Part shown: positions 11,649-23,073 of the stretch, piece by piece
Layout: every line of letters starts with the position of its first letter
Numbering within the stretch: the first letter of the stretch is position 1
Assembly: GCA_031216915.1 (NCBI GenBank)
Contig: CM062288.1
Coordinates: 179,640,596 to 179,704,595 of the forward strand
Length of the DNA: 64,000 nucleotides
Direction: 5' to 3'
From: Pictodentalium vernedei
Lineage: Eukaryota; Mollusca; Scaphopoda; Dentaliida; Dentaliidae
Notes under the pieces: generated by a model
Seen by the model: only the letters and a program-made list of their open reading frames with translations
The model's database searches: none
What the model was told of the DNA's origin: nothing
Program-made: the position numbers and the translations under genes

Positions 11649-14189
11649 TTCTGCCCTGTCTGCCCTTGCAAGTCATGAAACATTTTTTTTTTTATTACTT
11701 TTCTTTCCCAACTTTTCAAGTAGTTTGTCTCAACAGTCACCATTATTATGGAAGTGATTGAATATTGTTTACCTCAAATTTGAAACAAGCTGAGGTGAGA
11801 AGACACATGTATTACAGGATAGATGTGTAGTTGGTTCCATTGGACATTTTGACCAGTGGTATTCCTACTATTTGAAACCTGGAAAATGTCCCTTGAGAAA
11901 TGAGATTCCCTGTATTTTACACCTGTGTAATGCCAAATGTTTGCACACTCTGATGTCATGGTAGCAATCGGAGGAAATTCTTTACAAATTTTCTTCTTCA
12001 GATACACCTATCAAAATCTTTTGATATTTGGTATGCAGTAATCTTAGGTGGGTCAGATTCAAACTTGTTCAAATCAAGTGCCTGGGTACATATTTGGTTG
12101 CCTATGGGAGCCCAATTTTAAATTGTTGCAATATGAGGAATATTCTTTAAAAATCATCTTCTTCAGATCTGCCAGTCATAACCTTTTGATATTTAGTAAA
12201 CAGAGTCCTCAGTGGGGCTCATTAAAGTTTATTCAAATCTAGTCCCTGGGTTCTTATTTGGGCTTCTTATGGTAGAATTGAGACCAGTCACAAAGTCCTA
12301 TTGTAAAATCATATATGTGGATAGCAGTGTTTTAAAATAGTTGCAGGACTTCATTCCTCTGTAGTTTCAACTAGCCATAAATGTTAAATATGAGCAGTAA
12401 TCCTTGAAACAATTTTCTGGTGAGTGATTAGAACCTCTTGCTTTTAATGTTTTCCTTCCATTATAACTTTAAAACAAGTTAACTATTGTAGTTTTTTCAA
12501 GACCAGAATTAAGGAAAAATAAAAAACAAGTTGATGACAAAACCTGCTTGCATGTCTAGTTTTAACTGGTTGGGTGCTAGAAGCCACTATCAGGGCTTTA
12601 AAAAATGAGGGTACCAGAGCAAAAGCCAATGTTTTGCTTGCTTATGTTACATATTCAGTCAAACGCAAATGATATTTTATTCATATAAATTTGTTTTATC
12701 ACAAATTTTTGAAGAGGGCCTGTGGGCACTCTTCAGGTAATTCATAATAAAACAAATTTTATGAAACAAATTCAGACCACCAAAAATAATGTAGCCCTCA
12801 ACCAGTTGAACAAAATTAAAATTATTTCATGCAGAATGTAACATAATCAATTTTTGTCTTGTTCATCAGATGCAAATAGTATAGGAATGTTCTTTTCTTT
12901 GTAATTCTTGGTGGTGTTTGGGTTTGCGGATGTATTACACTGTGGTTTTAGATATCTTATGGATGATTTGGACACAGATGTTTAGACGTAGGCCAAATTT
13001 TACCTCCAGGTTTACACAGGCATGAGAATTTTACGCTATTGGCGGATTTCCACTTTCTTCATAAAACAATTTTTGGTTGTTTTGGAGATTTGTCTAAATT
13101 CAGGGTGAAAGTTGGGGTTGGTGGGGGGGGGGGGGGGGGGGGGGGGGGGAGGTGTACAAATTTACTGTGTGTCCGATCGCAGTCAGAATGATGAACTCTG
13201 ATCACCCGTAATAAATTTTTGCAGCAGTGTTATTAGCACTGGTGTGATCCAAAGCCAGTTTAAATTGCCAGTTTCAGTTGACTCCAATATATTCCAGACA
13301 TGCATCAATAATCAATAGGCTTAATCAGCCAATAAAGTTACTGCATATGTAATGCACTGTGTGTCGATGCCAGCATGCTCTTCTTATTAAATATTTTGCC
13401 TTCTGCTATATTCTTTGTCTTTTTGTTTTGAACAAAAGATTTTCACGCTTCATGAACAATTTCAAATTTTCAACTGTTGAAATGAATTCAATAGTGAAGG
13501 AAGGTGATTGCTATGATGACATTGGTGTGAAAAAACAAAATTTTTTTCACGTGGCTTCAAAAACTGGTTAAAATTCATCACAAGGATGGACAAGAAAAGG
13601 AGTATGTTTATGGAGACTTTTTCAGAAAAGTTAATCTTCCGGAGAAGTGCAGTTGCATCATCTGTTATAAGCTGACAAAGAGAGGGTTTCAAAGGAAAGA
13701 AAAATAGATTGATTTCATGGTGGAAGTGAATTCCTGACTGTGTGTGGGCTTGAGGACACGATATGCATGAAGTAATAACATTGTTTTTTATTGTTTTTGG
13801 AAATTCTCCAAGATTATTTGAGACAAACAGTAATACAATTACAATTTGTGAATGTGACTAAATAATGTTTCACTCTTAAAAAAATACAGAAAAAAGACAA
13901 TTTATAATTTGAGCAAACATGAGTGAATATTTGGTAATTTTAGCCTGATCTTCATGGAATAGAAACAAGTTTTTGAAAGTAAGTACAATCATTCTCTAAA
14001 CTTCCATGCTTGTATCCTTTAATTTCCTTATTATGCAGTACATAACATTAGTATTACAGCAGTATTTCCATCCAGTTTACTCTTGGATTGTAATCAGTTT
14101 AGAACTGTACATTTATTTGATGTAAGGATGTGTTAAGGATGGTGATTTATCTTGGATGGGAAGTCTCACTTTTTAGCTTAACTTGACAA
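11649..14189. other. mostly unannotated; stray family-2 repeat units and a poly-G tract
   Basis: Two diverged family-2 units occur at about 11990-12260 (TTTTGATATTTGGTATGCAG, TTCAAACTTGTTCAAATC). A pure run of 27 G lies at 13123-13149. Apart from the zinc-finger scrap listed separately at 13549-13707 I see no supported gene. Confidence 0.5.
13549..13707 (+). pseudogene. possible BED-type zinc finger fragment of a hAT-like gene
   Basis: The frame reads TWLQKLVKIHHKDGQEKEYV then GDFFRKVNLPEKCSCIICYK before a stop. The pattern TWL ... FFRKVNLPEKCxCxxC resembles the TWL ... YIRKLNVKGLAFCTLC exon at 15952-16231. The histidine half of the finger is not seen, so only the first cysteine pair supports a zinc finger. 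It is a short remnant with no downstream transposase. Confidence 0.4.
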
Positions 14190-15233
14190 AGTTCACATTT
14201 TCTTTAGCACAGGCTACACCCCTGTAGTTCTTGTCCGATCATCACAAAATTCCATATGAAGGTCATGTTTAGATGAAAACGTCCCCTTTTGGTCGTGATT
14301 GGTCAACCATGATGACAGCATGGGCCAGAAAACCTTCAGCACAGTCTACAGGTCGTATTTATGAAAGGATTTCGATGTAACTTGGTAGGATGACTTGGTA
14401 TAATATCTAGATGAGAACGGCCTATTTTGGCAATGATTGGTCAACTGTGATGGCTCCACTGGCACATGACGTAGATTTGTTTAGCGCAGTCTACAGTTCA
14501 TATTTATAAAGCGATTTCATTGTAACTTGGAAGGATAATGCGGTATGATGTCTAGATGAGACTGTCCTATTTTGGTCCAATTGGTCAGCTGTTACTGCCA
14601 CCTTGTCACATGACCTAGATTCCTTTAGCACTGTCTACAGGATGTTTTTATAAAGGGATTTCATTCTAACTTGGTAGGATTACTCGGTATGATATCTAGA
14701 TGAGACTATCCTATTTTGGTCACGATCAGTCAGCCATGACCACTGAACCAGCACGCCAACTAGATTTCTTTAGCAAAGTCTACGAGTCATATTTATGAAG
14801 GGATTTCATTGTAACTTGGTAGGATGATTCATTTTGGAATGATTTTACTGTAACTTGGTAACCTCCCCCCCCCCCCCCCCCCCCCCCGGCCATTAGGCAT
14901 TTTTTCTTTGCTTCATAATGCATTTTGAAGTATTTAGAGTGATTACATGCAGACCTTTTTTTTTAACTCCTATACCCTCCCCCTCCCCCACCTCTCCCCC
15001 ACCCCCATGCCAATTAGGCACTTTTTTTTTTTCTTTGGTCCAAAATTTATTTTTAAGGATTTAGAGTGACCACATGCCGAAAAAAATTGACTCTTATAAC
15101 TCACCCCTCTCCTACCCCACCCCTCCTCCTCCTCCCCAGGGCCATTTAAGCAATATTTTTTCTTTGGTCCAAAATGCATTTTGAAGGATTTAGAGTGACT
15201 ACATGCTGAAAAAAATTTGACGCTTATGAATCC
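14190..15233. repeat. 145-bp tandem units plus poly-C and TTAGGCATTTTTTCTTTG modules
   Basis: CACAGTCTACAG-type blocks start near 14339, 14484, 14628 and 14773, a 144-145 bp period, each followed by ATTTATGAAGGGATTTCATTGTAACTTGGTAGG-like sequence (variants). A run of 23 C follows at 14865-14887. Then come three modules of the type CAATTAGGCA, poly-T, CTTTGGTCCAAAATGCATTTTG, GATTTAGAGTGACCACATGC. The same units and modules occur at 49400-50900, so both loci belong to HINE-like family 3. Confidence 0.65.
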
Positions 15234-15253
15234 AAAAGTCTGGAAAACTGATT

Positions 15254-15480
15254 TTTTTCAACCTACTCACAACTGTAACGTCAGTACAAGCCCTATTTCG
15301 GAACTTATTCTCAAGCTATTAATGTTTCCAAATGAATTTGGAAAAGTAGAAGAGTGCAAAAGCATTAGAAAAAAAAGATTAAAAGGGTCAAGCGAGACCG
15401 GCGCTCGAAATTACAGGTACTCTCCCTGCACATTTCCTGCATTACTGAGCACATACATGAACTATCAGTTCCTTTTTTTT
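15254..15480. repeat. DIRS-4 left inverted terminal repeat
   Basis: Blocks such as GAATTTGGAAAAGTAGAAGA and GCTCGAAATTACAGGTACTC occur here and, reverse-complemented, at 45230-45340. Similarity weakens beyond about 15480 and 45185. Confidence 0.8.
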
Positions 15481-16994
15481 TTTTGCCATCTTACATGGTC
15501 AGATGTTTGTGACTATATGTTCTTAATGCTCTAATTTCTTTGCGAACTAGACTATGGTTGCTCATATTATCAGTAGTGTGATTTTTCCGTTTTTAATCGG
15601 AATTCCGATTTTCTGGAGCCTCTGGGACGCTTTTCTGAACGTCCAAATCCGTTGAGATAAATTGGGTGGTGTAGGTTGATGGGAAAAAACTGTCCGGCTT
15701 CCGGACAGTTTAGGTCATTTTGGGAGTTACAGCACCGGCGCCATTTTGTAGCACCCGTTTATTTTTCATCCTGCTGTGTCATTTATGTGAGGCATCATTT
15801 CATTGGCTCAAATAATGAGTTGTTTGTAATTTATCCAATAGGGTGTGTTGTTTCTGAAGGTGTTACATAATTTGCAAATCTATTGGCCAATGGTTTTCCA
15901 TTTTATTTTCATTGTTTTATCGACTTGAAATGTGAAGCGCCTTTTCAAAAAATGGATCGGAAAATCGTTGATCGTGATGAAATTGATGTAAAGGGAATTG
16001 GTAAAGGGATAAAGAACTGCTGGAAGTGAACATGGCTTGAACGATCGGTGATGGGAAATACACTAGGGCAGTATATTAGAAAGTTGAATGTTAAAGGTTT
16101 AGCGTTTTGTACATTGTGCAACAAGGATATCAACTATGCCGCTTGAGGTGGAAAAACTATGGAACAACATGGCGAGAAAAAAATTCACAGAGATAATCTG
16201 AAGATACTGAAGACAAATTACAGCATTTCAGGTGAGTTTTGACAAATTATGCAAAAATGTATTTTCGTCCTGAGATGTGCTGTGATGTTTTTGGGTGGTG
16301 GGGGTGGGAGTGGGGGAGTTGGTATACCATGGGGTGGGGGTAGGTCACCCCCGGGTTGAATAATCTTTTTAAAAAAAAAAATATTGGAAGAAAATGCTTT
16401 GGTTAGTGTTATGTATTGCTATTAACATTCATCAGTGTTGTTCCTAGTGACTTTGATACAGCCCCACCCCACCCTCTCCCCACCCCAGCCTAATTTCCAT
16501 TTGATCTTTAATATTCTTGTTGGATGCATTTTCCAAATGCCCTATAACTTCATGCTTGCTCCCAACCCTCACTCCCATACCATCATTTGTCATCCTCACT
16601 TACTGGTTGTTTTCCATATCTACCTCTGCTGCTATAAGACCCCATTCCCAGTGCCTCCACTTCTGTACCCCACCTATATATATGTTTGAAATTTACATTC
16701 TACATGCACAATAAGCTCACTAGGCTTCAATTCTTTCACTACCGCTGCTGTCTAAAATGGTCATGCTTAGTTTGCCTTGCTCTAGTATACCTGTAAACTG
16801 GTCTTTAGTTACATGTTTGGTCACAGTTAGCAACATAACATTTCAAGCCCATCAATGAAAGGCCATGGATATGAAGTGAAAATTTTGCTCATTGTTTTTC
16901 TGTTATTGTACTATACATTCAAGATTGAGAAAACAACATTGACTGACTTTATCTTTAAAAAATGTTTGTTAAGTGTTTGGAAATTGTTAATCAT

Positions 16995-17541
16995 TTACTA
17001 ATGAATTACACCCAAACCGGCCTCCAACCAAACCGGCCTCCGCAATTTCGCCCATACCGGCCTATAAGGTTTAGCATTTTTTTTAAAGTGTTCTCTGTGA
17101 TTAACCTTATCAGGACTTCAAAGAGTGCTTTGTAGAAAACCACCTTAACAGGACTTCAAAGAGTGCTTTGTAGAAAACCACTGAAATCATATCTTCTGCC
17201 ACAAACAATAGATCAAAATATTTTTTGTCTGTTTTTGTTCTTGTGGCTTTTTACGATACTATAATGAAAAAACTCCAAGACAAATTCTGTCATCTGTCAA
17301 AGTTTTAATTAGTAAAAATTAGATTGATTATAAAATTATTGTTTTAATAAATGTATGTCTATAATTTAAAAAGTCTGGAGACCGGTTTGGGTAAAACTAT
17401 GGCGGATGTTTATGGTAAAATTTCGGAGGCAGGTTTGGGTAAAATGTAGAGGCTGGTTTGGGTTCATTGGAGGTCGGTTTGGGTAAAAATGTTGGAGGCT
17501 GGTTTGGTTGGAGGCCAGTTTGTGTGTATTCGTTACTAATG
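16995..17541. mobile_element. MULE-like MITE with 9-bp target duplication, in the hAT-gene intron
   Basis: TTACTAATG occurs at 16995-17003 and 17533-17541 and brackets a 529-bp element. The ends are inverted (AATTACACCCAAACCGGCC versus the complement of GGCCAGTTTGTGTGTATTCG). They contain repeated ACCAAACCGGCCTCC modules on the left and GGAGGCNGGTTTGG on the right. A 9-bp duplication is the usual signature of Mutator-like elements; no transposase is encoded. Confidence 0.72.
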
Positions 17542-17905
17542 TCGTCTTTGTTTATATTTTTCAGAAGTTTTTGGTTCCAGTCGATCAACAACTAATGGTG
17601 CCGGAAAACCATATGGATTACATGTTCAAAGGGCACACAAAACTGGAAGTTGCTGTTCCCAAACCCATTGTTCCTGTTAATGACAGGGTGATAAACAAAG
17701 TAGCACAGATTCTGTCTTTCATTGCTGAGAAGTCACTGCCATTTTCAATTGTGCCAGATCTGATTTCTTTGTGCAAAGCAACAGCATGTAATAAGAAATC
17801 TCTTGATGAACTTCACATGGATCACACAAAAGCTTCATATAAGATGCGATTTGGTGTTTCAAAACATTTGAGAAAAGACTCAACCATGCATTGAAGGAAA
17901 CATAT

Positions 17906-18107
17906 ATTTTTATACTGTACCAATGACCCAGACTTAGCTGGTGCTAACTCTAACAAAACCAGGGCCAAACACAAATTTTGCCCCCCAATCCCCAAAATTT
18001 GCATCCAAAACAAAAAGAAATCATGTCCTAAAGGACCTCCATACTACGCCTCTACTGCGCATGCGCAGTGACGCAGTCGTCCCGAAATTGGCGCCAATTA
18101 TCATTCT
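17906..18107. repeat. DIRS-2 left inverted terminal repeat
   Basis: It starts ATTTTTATACTGTACCAATG and is the reverse complement of 24794-25022 apart from the outermost A/T-rich bases. It carries the palindrome CTGCGCATGCGCAG near 18055. A short ORF inside it appears on opposite strands at both ends and is only a by-product of the inverted repeat. Confidence 0.9.
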
Positions 18108-18997
18108 CTGTTTGGCCCTTCATCAGTCAACATCTCACTGATCTTTGTGCTTGTAAATCTCAGTTTAAAGGATGCCAGACACGTAATTTTTGGAGAAAAT
18201 GTGATTCTAAGGAGGATAGAAGGAGGAGAGGAAAAAGAAGTGACAAAAAATAATCAGGGCTGTACTTAAAATTTTTTGATGAAATTATGTTAAGTTGCCT
18301 ATTTTCGAGGCATGGGCCTCTTGTTGTCATTCTTGCTAATTGTTGCACTGCTTATTCAGTGTTTCCTCTCCCCTAGCCTTCTAAAGTCCCCCAATTCTCC
18401 CATGCTTTTGGCATATTTTTGAGAAATTTCATTTCTAAAATTTCCTGGGAGAGTTGCTTGGTTACAGAATGTTTTCTGTTATTTTCCCCATAGTTACGTT
18501 TTCACCCATGGGTTTATAACGTTTGTGTTCTGCATCTTCCATCTGATGTTCTGCAGATTCTCCCCTGGGAGTCTCTGTTTTGCATCAGATAGAGTGTAAT
18601 TGATGACTGATTCCGGGCCAGTTTTTTCAGTGCCTGGAGTCATGTTTTCTGGTGTTTTTACACTGTTTGTTTTCATTGGCAACAGCTTTTTTTGAGGGGG
18701 GCTGTTTGCCTTTGCTGTAGTTTATCTCACTATAAGATACATTTATATTATCCGAAAGTGTCTCATTAATTATTTAATGTAAATTTAAAATTTTTGACCA
18801 CACTTTGCCATCGGATCCATCGGGGCTCAACGTTACTTTTCAGCAACTTGGGCTTCGCTGAAAAAATATTTTTTCAAAATTATTTTGTTTTGCAATTGTT
18901 TTTTCATTTATTAATGGATCATGTTATTATGTATCTTTGTGTCAGGGGTTTTTGCGAGTAACTAGGACTTATTGTTGTTCTTTGTTGTTCTTTCACA
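18108..18997 (+). other. DIRS-2 5' leader, non-coding
   Basis: About 890 bp separate the terminal repeat from the gag start. It contains GGGCCTCTTGTTGTC near 18310 but no convincing gene. The last 140 bp before gag (about 18850-18997) resemble the first 144 bp of the window, so the leader is shared with DIRS-1. Confidence 0.7.
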
Positions 18998-21100
18998 ATG
19001 AAGGGACGTTGTTCAAATTGTAATAGGAAGAAATCTTCCTCTGACTTTCATGATCATTGTATTAATTGTAGTCAGTGTTCTCGCATTAATCCCTGTCCTA
19101 TATGTGAACATTGTGATGAGAAACATTGGAAACGTGTGTCACGATATGTTGTTTCTGGAGAAAGAGCGATGCCGGCTCTTTCTCCGCAAGGTCACTCTAC
19201 TCTCTCAGTTTCTATTTCAGAGGAACCAGAACAGGGTGATGTTTCCATGTTATCTTCTTCAAGTGTGCGTCCGTCATCACAAATGAATTCAGAGCTAGCG
19301 GCAAAAGTGCTCATGGAGATTAGACAAATGTCGTCCGCTAGCTCGCCCGGTGTAGCGTCCATTCACCGAATGGTTCGGCAGCCGGGTTCGTCCGATGCGG
19401 TCCAAGAGGAAATTTTGGGTGATGCGAGCACTATAAACATAATAGATGCACACCCAGTGACGGCGGATAGTAAGCGAGAACGGAGGAAGCCTTTTAGTCC
19501 GGTTCCTAGCTCGTCCAGGTCCAGCCGGGCCGCGAGCGAGAGAGGTCCCTCTCTCGTACAACAACATCTGGGACCAGATGTTGTGGTACAAAATGTGTCT
19601 TTAGCGGAGCATACGTCCGTCGCTCGGGACGCTCCGTTGTATAAGCAGTCCGCAGAGACTGTTAAGGCTTCCTCTTCTCGTCAGCGCACACGACCGCACC
19701 TTGGCTGCGTGACCGCCGATATATTACCAGCTTCGCCGATGAAGGATTCTTCGGCGACCAGGTCACACCATCCGGCAGCCAGGGATTCGAGACCGATGGA
19801 CTCCGGACGTTCGCATAGGAAAAGTATGCGGGAGCCATCTGATGCGGAGCTGCCCTCGGCGAAGCAGCGAAAGACTGCGCCTCCGCAGGTCTCGACGCCG
19901 GACATTCTTGTGCAGATAGCACAGCTTATCGCAGCATCCCAGCAGCCGACAGAAACAGTGTTGGATCGAGAATTATCCGACGGCGCTGGGTCGGTACGCT
20001 CCGCCGAAGCATCGGGGGCGGACGACCGGGAACATCATGAGGTCCGACCGGATGGTGAAAGGGATACGGATGACTTGGAGCTATCCCTTTCGGAACAACA
20101 TCAAGCTGCCGTGGACTTCATCCGGCACTTTCTCCCTCAAGTTGTTCCGTCGGGCCAGACTGCTGCGCTTCCGGACAAGAGAATTATAGCGTCATTGGAC
20201 TCTGAATTTTTTGAGCGGTTCAGGGACATCGCTCCCGAGTTTCCGTCGCAGTCCAATAATGTTGCTAGAACATTTGAATTATTGAACGACGCTATATTTA
20301 AACTTGCTTCCAGGACGGGGAAAGCAGGTTTCTTGTCCGCTGATACTCTCAACCTGCCTTTCATTAATGCAAGGAATAAATTCGATACGGCAGGACAGGG
20401 TATACCGAGAGTTCCTCTGCGTATGGACGACGAGGCGGAAGACTTAGAGCTATCATTACCGTCGTCAGCTTCTATTCCAACCGCGGTGTTGGAAACAGCT
20501 ATTGCGTCTAACAGAGCCAATTTAGATGCCTTATCTTACGCAGATCACCTTACTAAGGCGTTATCACTGCGCCTTCAAGGGGAAGAGTTTCAGGATATAC
20601 AATCCTCTTTAAGACTTCTTTCAAGGGCAGTAGCTTATTCCACGTGTAACTCCGCCCTTTCAGTGGCAAATCTGGAGTTGGTTAGACGTGACGCAGCCCT
20701 AGCTACATCCACACTAGTGGATTCTAAGGTGAAGAACTCTCTTAGAGTCGCTTCGGTCTCAGGAGAACTTCTCTTTGACGGCAAGCTTTCTGCTATTTAT
20801 GATAAAATTAAAAAGAAAGCTAATGATTCTCTGTTGTTCAGATCTGCTCCTAAGAAGTCGGATACAGCAGACACGAATAAGACAGGCACTTCTGGGTCTA
20901 ATGCGCCCAAGAGAGGTTCCTATAGAGGTTCCGGTGCGTCCTCTTGGTCTTATTCGAGAGACCGTCAGGATAGCGACTCTCGTTCGGGACGTCCTTCAGG
21001 CCGGGACAATCGGTCGGACGCCCCGAGGTCGACGAGGCGAGGTGCGGGTCGTGGAAGACGTGGTTTCTCCTACCGCAGGCCTCGCAGGTCCAGGAGGTGA
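18998..21100 (+). CDS. DIRS-2 gag-like ORF1 protein (700 aa)
   Basis: Intact 700-codon frame. Residues 5-40 form a cysteine-rich zinc-binding motif (CSNC, HCINCSQC, NPCPICEHC). The middle is serine-rich and low in conserved signatures. A helical region around residues 370-620 (LSEQHQAAVDFIRHFLP ... LSYADHLTKALSLRLQG) is conserved with DIRS-1 and, more weakly, with DIRS-3 gag. The last 70 residues are arginine/serine/glycine-rich (RSTRRGAGRGRRG), typical of RNA binding. The start ATG is the first in frame, and the protein from here matches the decayed copy at 145 from its first residue. The RT frame overlaps its 3' end. Its role as structural protein is inferred. Confidence 0.85.
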   Translation: MKGRCSNCNRKKSSSDFHDHCINCSQCSRINPCPICEHCDEKHWKRVSRYVVSGERAMPALSPQGHSTLSVSISEEPEQGDVSMLSSSSVRPSSQMNSELAAKVLMEIRQMSSASSPGVASIHRMVRQPGSSDAVQEEILGDASTINIIDAHPVTADSKRERRKPFSPVPSSSRSSRAASERGPSLVQQHLGPDVVVQNVSLAEHTSVARDAPLYKQSAETVKASSSRQRTRPHLGCVTADILPASPMKDSSATRSHHPAARDSRPMDSGRSHRKSMREPSDAELPSAKQRKTAPPQVSTPDILVQIAQLIAASQQPTETVLDRELSDGAGSVRSAEASGADDREHHEVRPDGERDTDDLELSLSEQHQAAVDFIRHFLPQVVPSGQTAALPDKRIIASLDSEFFERFRDIAPEFPSQSNNVARTFELLNDAIFKLASRTGKAGFLSADTLNLPFINARNKFDTAGQGIPRVPLRMDDEAEDLELSLPSSASIPTAVLETAIASNRANLDALSYADHLTKALSLRLQGEEFQDIQSSLRLLSRAVAYSTCNSALSVANLELVRRDAALATSTLVDSKVKNSLRVASVSGELLFDGKLSAIYDKIKKKANDSLLFRSAPKKSDTADTNKTGTSGSNAPKRGSYRGSGASSWSYSRDRQDSDSRSGRPSGRDNRSDAPRSTRRGAGRGRRGFSYRRPRRSRR

Positions 21101-23073
21101 TGGCTTAAACCTCTATCGCGTTCCGGTTGGCGGAAGGTTGTCGAGCTTTTCACAAGAGTGGGCGTCGATTACGGAATACCCTTGGGTGAGAGGAGTGACT
21201 TCGGAAGGTCTAAAGATATCCTTCAAACGAAAGCCTCCATTAACTCGAAGTCCAAAGTGGACTCATCTTCCATCAAATCCACAGAAAAGAGACGCTCTGT
21301 TATCAGAAGTGCAGTCTCTTTTAATGAAGAACGCGGTAGAGGTCGTAGAAAACCAGGAATCTCCGGGATTCTACAGCCATCTGTTTCTGGTTCCGAAACC
21401 AGACGGCTCGTTCCGTCCAGTCATAGATTTGAGCTGGATAAACAAGCTGATCGTCGCTCCGAAGTTTTATATGGAGACGATTCGATCGCTCAGAGCGAGT
21501 ATTCGGGTGAACGATTATGCAACGAGCATAGATCTCAAAGATGCGTACTTTCACGTCATGGTACATCCGACATTCCGAAAGTATCTACGCTTTGCAGTCC
21601 TTGGAGTGGTGTATCAATTCCGGGCGATGTGCTTCGGATTGAATCTAGCACCCTGGGCTTTCACTCGGGTAATGAACTCGGTAATGATCTACTTCCGAGC
21701 TCATTCGTCTGCGGTAACGTCGGCCTACCTGGACGACATTCTTCAGAGGTACGGCAACGAGTTAACGCTTCAGAACGATGTTCAGAATCTTCTTCTATTG
21801 CTCCGATGTCTCGGTTTTATAGTAAACGAGGAGAAGTCGGATCTGGTGCCGTCCAAGTCATTCACTCATCTGGGAATGAGCTTCGAGACGCACAACAATA
21901 TCGTTCGTCTGCCGTTAACCAGAGCGAAATTAGTCAGTTGTTACGCTCGCTATTGTCTGCACGCAGACAAAGTCACGCCGAGAGAATTTATGAGACTGAT
22001 AGGTCTGTGCGGAGCCGCCGCGGATCTCATTCCGATGGGGCGGTTACGCACACGTCCTCTTCAAATTTTCCTGACTCAGAATTGGAGTGTGAAAATTCAT
22101 TCGCTCGATGTAGACGTTCTCTTGTCAGATCAAGTGAAACAAGAGATTCAGACTTGGGCAAACATTCAGTGGTTAACTCAAGGAGTTCCGCTGCAGTTGC
22201 CGGATCCGAGTTTTACCGTTATGATGGATGCCAGTCAAACAGGTTGGGGTGCATCATTAATCCCAACGGATTCGAGATGCCAGGGTCTTTGGGATCCGCA
22301 ATTCCTGTGCAAGCACATAAACATCAAGGAAATGATGTCAATTTGGCTTGCGTTACGTCACTGGATGGACATTATTCACGATGCTCATGTCCAAATCCTA
22401 TCCGACAATACGACAGTAGTGGCGTATATACGGAATCAGGGATGCACTCATTCAGTTCCGTTGTATCCTTCTGTTTGCGTTAGAACATCACGTTCTTCTT
22501 TCGGTCCGTCACATACCGGGTCGTCTGAATGTGCTAGCAGACTCCCTTTCACGAAAGGGTCGTTTGTTGCCGTCGGAGTGGACTCTCAACAAACAAGTAT
22601 TCAATCAGATTTGCTACCAATGGGAACGGCCAATGATAGACTTATTTGCGACACATCTCAACAATCAGTTGCAGACGTATGTGTCTCCGTGTCCGGATCC
22701 AAGAGCATTTGCAGTAGACGCTCTGTCGATCCCTTGGGACGGAATGATAGGATATGCGTATCCTCCAGCGCCGTTAATTCAACAAGTATTGCTAAAGATA
22801 AAACAATCTCAATGCAAGATTCTATTGGTAGCATCTCTGTCGCCATAGAGACCGTGGATAAATCTACTCAGGTGTCTGTTGTGGGACCTACCGCGGAAGC
22901 TTCCTCCACGGGAGGATCTTCTTTCGCAGGGGAAATCGCGCCAACTCCATCACAACCCGCAAGGTCTCAACCTTCACGTTTTTCCGTTGTGCGGTCCTTC
23001 TTGCATGGCAAGCACTTTACAGGACGAGCAGTGGATGCGATTTCTAACTGTAGGAGGACCTCCTCTTCGCTAA
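20775..23073 (+). pseudogene. DIRS-2 reverse transcriptase-RNase H-methyltransferase-like ORF, frameshifted
   Basis: RT motifs: FYSHLFLVPKPDGSFRPVID, SIDLKDAYFHVMVHP, CFGLNLAPW and the catalytic SAYLDDILQ (YLDD codons at 21726-21737). RNase H: VMMDASQTGWGAS, IKEMMSIWLAL, ILSDNTTVVAYI. Near 22464 a 17-bp deletion relative to DIRS-1 shifts the frame. The remainder continues one frame over: ADSLSRKGRLLP, then DLFATHLNNQLQ ... YAYPPAP, a phage-Dam-like methyltransferase domain. A CAG-to-TAG change at 22847-22849 stops it before QRPW is complete. The domain would otherwise end in VGGPPLR at 23073, inside the recombinase frame. Reading straight through 20775-24029 gives a long but artificial fusion of RT, out-of-frame sequence and YR. 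Confidence 0.88.

Noticed and set aside
15254-15480. Solo DIRS terminal repeat left by recombination
   Set aside because: Its right-hand partner at 45185-45443 and the reconstructed flanking repeat argue that both belong to one element split by nested insertions; a solo repeat would have the other flank directly beside it.
17941-18141. Small protein MLTLTKPGPNTNFAPQSPKF present at both 17941 and 24961 (opposite strands)
   Set aside because: It lies inside the DIRS inverted terminal repeats, which forces an identical frame at both ends; nothing else supports a protein.
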